From positions 1,178,001 through 1,242,000 of the forward strand of contig NZ_JABVZR010000002.1 in the NCBI RefSeq assembly GCF_017163935.1: 64,000 nt of DNA, read 5' to 3'. Position numbers and translations under genes: made by a program. The notes beneath the pieces were generated by a model that saw only the letters and a program-made list of their open reading frames with translations, searched no databases and was not told where the DNA came from. Positions 60,941 through 64,000 of this stretch are shown piece after piece (within the stretch, counting starts at the first letter, position 1; every line of letters starts with the position of its first letter). This DNA comes from Novosphingobium terrae (GTDB lineage Bacteria > Pseudomonadota > Alphaproteobacteria > Sphingomonadales > Sphingomonadaceae).

Positions 60941-61783
60941 CTAGCCGGGAAAAGAGGTGGAGCGTGAGAGGTCTTCCCATGTGGCGATCTCGCGCTTCAT
61001 GCCCGCCAGCTTCTGGTCGACCAGCGCCAGCGCATCCTCGCCAAGGAACAGCCGCGAGGGCGGATTTTCAGCCTCGATCAGCGCCAGCAGGGCCTGAGCG
61101 GCCCGCGCCGGATCGCCGGGCTGGTTGCCGCTCTTGGCCTGACGCGCGGCGCGGATCGGGTCCATCACCTTGTCATAGTCACCGATGCTGCGCGGCGTGC
61201 GGTCCATCGAGCGCCCCGCCCAATCGGTGCGGAACTGGCCCGGCGCCAGCGCCGTGACGCGGATGCCCAGACCCGCAACCTCCTTGCCGAGCGATTCCGA
61301 AATGCCTTCCAGCGCGAATTTGCTGCCGCAGTAAAAGCTGATCCCCGGCATGGTGATAAAGCCGCCCATCGAGGTGACATTGACGATATGGCCGCGCCGC
61401 CGTGCCCGCATGCCCGGCAGCACCGCCTTGATCATTGCCACCGGCCCATAGACATTGGCCGCGAACTGACGCTGCAGATCCTCCATCGAGGATTCCTCCA
61501 GCACGCCCTCATGGCCATAGCCCGCATTGTTCACCAGCACATCGATGGGGCCGCTCTGCGCTTCGGCGGCAGCGACGGCTTCGGGGATGGCCGCGAAATC
61601 GGTGACATCGAGCAGCAGCGGCATGGCGCGATCCGGGGCCAGAGCGGCAAAAGCCTGCGCATCCTCCTGCTTGCGCACGGTGCCGATCACGCGATGCCCG
61701 GCTTGCAGGGCACCTTGCGCAAAGGCGCGACCCAGACCGGAACTGACGCCGGTGATCAGAAAAATCCTGGAAAGGGCAGTCAT
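60941..61783 (-). CDS. Short-chain dehydrogenase/reductase
   Basis: A 280-residue classical SDR: TGVSSGLG at residues 10-17, LVNNAGYG, a Ser in VTSMGGFI and the YCGSK catalytic pair, with a long C-terminal extension (DPARAAQALLALIEAENPPS, RLFLGEDA). This form is the common SDR type of unknown substrate found next to TetR repressors. It is divergent from a TetR gene with a perfect palindrome between them, and is probably induced when the repressor binds its ligand. Confidence 0.88.
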   Translation of the reverse strand: MTALSRIFLITGVSSGLGRAFAQGALQAGHRVIGTVRKQEDAQAFAALAPDRAMPLLLDVTDFAAIPEAVAAAEAQSGPIDVLVNNAGYGHEGVLEESSMEDLQRQFAANVYGPVAMIKAVLPGMRARRRGHIVNVTSMGGFITMPGISFYCGSKFALEGISESLGKEVAGLGIRVTALAPGQFRTDWAGRSMDRTPRSIGDYDKVMDPIRAARQAKSGNQPGDPARAAQALLALIEAENPPSRLFLGEDALALVDQKLAGMKREIATWEDLSRSTSFPG

Positions 61784-61808
61784 GTCTCACTCCATGCTGG
61801 TGTATAAA

Positions 61809-61824
61809 CTATATCATGATATAG
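61809..61824. promoter_or_regulatory. Perfect 16-bp palindrome CTATATCATGATATAG (TetR operator)
   Basis: It lies in the 49-base gap between the SDR start (61783, minus) and the TetR start (61833, plus). Its size, symmetry and position are those of a shared TetR-family operator. Confidence 0.75.
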
Positions 61825-61832
61825 ATAAGCTC

Positions 61833-62468
61833 ATGGCATCCGACAAGACCCCCACCACTGCCATCCGTGGCGAACCTCTGCGCCAACGCGTTCTCGACGC
61901 CGCTGAAAACCTGCTGCGGCAAGGCAAAGCGGAATTCTCGATGCGCGAACTGGCCGCCGAGGCCGGGGTGAGTTTTGCCACGCCGTTCAACCAGTTCGGC
62001 AGCAAGGCGGCGATCATGCAGGCGCTTTCAACGCGGCGGATCGACCGGATGGAGGCGCTTTACAGCGCTGCGTCCCCGGCCCCCGATGCGCTGAGCCGTG
62101 TGCTGCTGGCCACGGCCACCGCCTCGGCGGTGATGCTGGAAGAGCCTTTGGTGAACCGCGTGGTGATGGGCTGGTTGGGGGCTGGCAGCCAGACGCCGGG
62201 GCAGGTTCTGGCGCGTTCGACGGCGCTCTGGGCTCTGGCCTTGGGGGCAGGGGAGGGGTTGCGCCCCGGCCTGCGCGAACAGGCTCTGGCCTGCCTGCCG
62301 GGGCAACTGGCCTTTGCCTTTCGCGGCGTGCTCTCCTTCTGGACCGCCGGGGAACTGGCCGATGAAGCGCTGGCAACCAGCGCCGGAGAGGTGGCCCAAA
62401 GCCTGCTGCTTGGCTTTATCGAACATGAGGATAGAACTGGCCCCTCAGCTTCGGGACCACGATCATGA
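61833..62468 (+). CDS. TetR family transcriptional regulator
   Basis: A 211-residue TetR protein started at ATG 61833; a longer frame (from 61794) would read through the operator. HTH: RVLDAAENLLRQGKAEFSMR then ELAAEAGVSFATPFNQFGSKAAIM. The C-terminal half is the variable ligand domain. It likely represses the divergent SDR gene and itself. Its stop overlaps the start of the homoserine-dehydrogenase-like gene (ATGA), which puts an enzyme gene under the same control. Confidence 0.88.
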   Translation: MASDKTPTTAIRGEPLRQRVLDAAENLLRQGKAEFSMRELAAEAGVSFATPFNQFGSKAAIMQALSTRRIDRMEALYSAASPAPDALSRVLLATATASAVMLEEPLVNRVVMGWLGAGSQTPGQVLARSTALWALALGAGEGLRPGLREQALACLPGQLAFAFRGVLSFWTAGELADEALATSAGEVAQSLLLGFIEHEDRTGPSASGPRS

Positions 62469-63466
62469 CACAACACTACCGTATCGCTCTGGCAGGATTG
62501 GGCGGCGTGGGGCGGGCGACAGCCTCGCTGCTGCTCGCCCGGCGCGAGCATTACCGGCAGCATTATGGCGTGGAGGTGCGGCTGGTTGCGGCCTGTGGAT
62601 CGCGCGCGGGGGTGATGGATGCCGAGGGGCTGGAGCTGGACCGGCTCGATCATCTGGAGGAGGGCCTGACCGGCCCGGATTTTATCGCCGCCAGCCAGGC
62701 CGACGCGCTGATCGAGGCGGGCCCCAGCGATTTTCGCACCGGCGGCCCCGGCCTGCCCTATCTGCGCGCGGCGCTGACGGCGAGGCGCGATGCCATCGTC
62801 ATCTCCAAAGGCGCGCTGGTCCATGACGGGCGGGCGCTGCGCGATCTGGCCCAAGCATCGGGATCGCTGCTCAAGCTGAGCGGCGCCACTGCCGCAGCCT
62901 TGCCCACCATCGATCTGCTGCATTACAATCTGCTCGGCTGCCGGGTGTTGGGCATCGAGGGCATTCTCAATGCCACCACCAATTTTCTGCTCGATGCGAT
63001 GATCCATCGCGGCATCAGCTTTGCCGAGGCGCTGCAGGAGGCTCAGGCCGCCGGTTTTGCCGAAAGCGATCCGCGCAACGATGTCGAGGGTTGGGACACC
63101 GCCTGCAAGCTGCTGATCCTCGCCAATTTCGGGCTGGGTGCCGATCTCGGCATCGCGGATATGGCGGTGTCGGGCATCGATCATCTGGGCGAGGATCAGT
63201 TGCGGGGCTGGCGCGACCAGGGTCTGGTGCCCAAGCTTGTCGGGCGGCTGTGGCGCGAGGGGGAGGCCTTCAAAGCCAGTGTCGGCGTTCAGGCCTATCC
63301 GGCCAGCGATCCTTTCGCTCTGGTGGCGGGGAAGAACAAGGCGGTGCGGATCACCACCGATCTGATGGGCGAGATCACGGCGATGGGCGGCGGATCGGAA
63401 CCCAGGGCGACAGCGGCAGCCGCGCTGAAGGATCTGGAGCATATTCTGGCGATCCGGAGCCGGTAG
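62465..63466 (+). CDS. Homoserine dehydrogenase-like NAD(P)-binding protein
   Basis: A 333-residue protein with a Rossmann motif LAGLGGVGRATASLLL at residues 8-23 and the homoserine-dehydrogenase catalytic region (LNATTNFLLDAMIHRGISFA, EALQEAQAAGFAESDPRNDVEGWDTACKLLIL in segments). It lacks the ACT domain of many biosynthetic enzymes. It is coupled to a TetR gene, not to threonine-biosynthesis genes, so a catabolic or specialised oxidoreductase role is possible. Confidence 0.82.
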   Translation: MTQHYRIALAGLGGVGRATASLLLARREHYRQHYGVEVRLVAACGSRAGVMDAEGLELDRLDHLEEGLTGPDFIAASQADALIEAGPSDFRTGGPGLPYLRAALTARRDAIVISKGALVHDGRALRDLAQASGSLLKLSGATAAALPTIDLLHYNLLGCRVLGIEGILNATTNFLLDAMIHRGISFAEALQEAQAAGFAESDPRNDVEGWDTACKLLILANFGLGADLGIADMAVSGIDHLGEDQLRGWRDQGLVPKLVGRLWREGEAFKASVGVQAYPASDPFALVAGKNKAVRITTDLMGEITAMGGGSEPRATAAAALKDLEHILAIRSR

Positions 63467-63551
63467 CTTTCTCTCACCGGGAAAAGCTTCTACAGGGCCC
63501 CTTTATGCAACCCATGAGACAGCGCCCGGATATGGGCGCCAAGAGGACACA

Positions 63552-63800
63552 ATGACCGCATCCCTGCAGGATCAGCAAGATCACTTCGCCCATTGCATTC
63601 AGGTGTTTGGCGGGATCGCGGCCTCGTCGCGGCGGCTGGGCATCGATGAGCGGGCGCTGCGCCGCTTTATCAATGGTGAGCGTCCCCTCAGCGCCACCCT
63701 GCTGGAAGACACCGCCAAGGCCCTGCGCACCGTGATTGCCGAGGCGACTTCGGCGGAAGCCCGGCTCAGCGCTGTTCTGGCTGACCTGCCGGAGGCGTAA
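63552..63800 (+). CDS. Small HTH-like protein
   Basis: An 82-residue protein with AGAGGA before the ATG. The segment FGGIAASSRRLGIDERALRRFINGERPLSATLLEDTAKALR (in pieces, residues 19-58) has a Cro/CI-like helix-turn-helix shape. It could be a DNA-binding protein or a small transcription accessory factor. I do not recognise a named family. Confidence 0.65.
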   Translation: MTASLQDQQDHFAHCIQVFGGIAASSRRLGIDERALRRFINGERPLSATLLEDTAKALRTVIAEATSAEARLSAVLADLPEA

Positions 63801-63811
63801 ACCGGGGCGCC

Positions 63812-64000
63812 TTAATGGTCGGCCCCGGGATCGCGCTTGGTCTTTTTCAGATGGTGGACGCTGCGCCACACCACAAAGATCACCACCGGGATCAGCAGTG
63901 CATCGGTCAGCCCCGGCAGATGCAGGCCCAGATGGCTCAGCGCCTCCTCCATATGATGGAGCAGGTTGAGCGCGTAATAGCTGATCGCGAAGACCGAGAG
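63812..64000 (-). CDS. Small membrane protein, 5' end beyond the right window edge
   Basis: The last 62 codons of a frame entering from the right. It reads LSVFAISYYALNLLHHMEEA, then a hydrophobic segment ALLIPVVIFVVWRSVHHLKK and a basic tail ending TKRDPGADH. Two membrane segments with a histidine-rich loop are likely. Function unknown; the N-terminus is missing. Confidence 0.6.
   Translation of the reverse strand, partial: LSVFAISYYALNLLHHMEEALSHLGLHLPGLTDALLIPVVIFVVWRSVHHLKKTKRDPGADH

Overview
The window looks like part of a large secondary replicon (megaplasmid or chromid) of a Novosphingobium- or Sphingobium-like alphaproteobacterium. Three things suggest this: GC-rich codon use, a plasmid-type RepA with ParA/ParB genes beside it, and sphingomonad-style catabolic genes (LigF-like glutathione transferases, lignostilbene-dioxygenase-type enzymes, TonB-dependent receptors). 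The genus is an inference from gene content.

Region 1 (1-26.2 kb) is a catabolic island for lignin-derived or phenylpropanoid aromatics. It opens with two LigF-type glutathione transferases and a TonB-dependent receptor. A CmcJ/NvfI-family protein follows, then a flavocytochrome of the vanillyl-alcohol oxidase/4-cresol dehydrogenase family, an NmrA-like reductase, a PQQ alcohol dehydrogenase, a GMC oxidoreductase, a carotenoid-oxygenase-family (lignostilbene dioxygenase-like) enzyme, a second receptor, aldehyde dehydrogenases, two SnoaL-fold proteins, an SDR, a DUF3237 protein, a MarR regulator, an MFS exporter and formaldehyde dehydrogenase FdhA. Eight copies of a 14-bp palindrome close to RTAACGATCGTTAT lie at the operon fronts and around marR, so much of the island appears to be one regulon.

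Region 2 (26.2-35.6 kb) is the replication and partition core. One repA is flanked by two complete but different parA-parB pairs. The gaps around repA hold iterons at 22-bp pitch, a second repeat array at about 30-bp pitch, and four copies of a parS-like palindrome, GTTTCCCCGGGGAAAC. An 18-bp palindrome sits between the first parA and parB.

Region 3 (35.6-42.8 kb) holds small envelope proteins, a PQQ sorbosone-dehydrogenase-like lipoprotein, a DUF2231 membrane protein and an EmrA-EmrB-NodT tripartite exporter.

Region 4 (42.8-58 kb) is amino-acid catabolism. A divergent histidine-utilisation cluster (hutFC with maiA and a Rieske protein on one side, hutIHGUD on the other) shares a HutC-type operator. 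Beside it is a phenylalanine/tyrosine operon, phhA-hpd-hmgA-fahA-SDR-phhB, with a divergent Lrp-type regulator. The SDR resembles dihydropteridine reductase, so the operon may encode its own pterin recycling.

Region 5 (58-64 kb) is mixed: DUF2867, carboxymuconolactone-decarboxylase-like, LysR, PP2C phosphatase, an SDR/TetR divergent pair with a perfect palindrome, a homoserine-dehydrogenase-like protein, a small HTH protein and a truncated membrane protein at the right edge. I saw no tRNA, rRNA, CRISPR array or insertion sequence.
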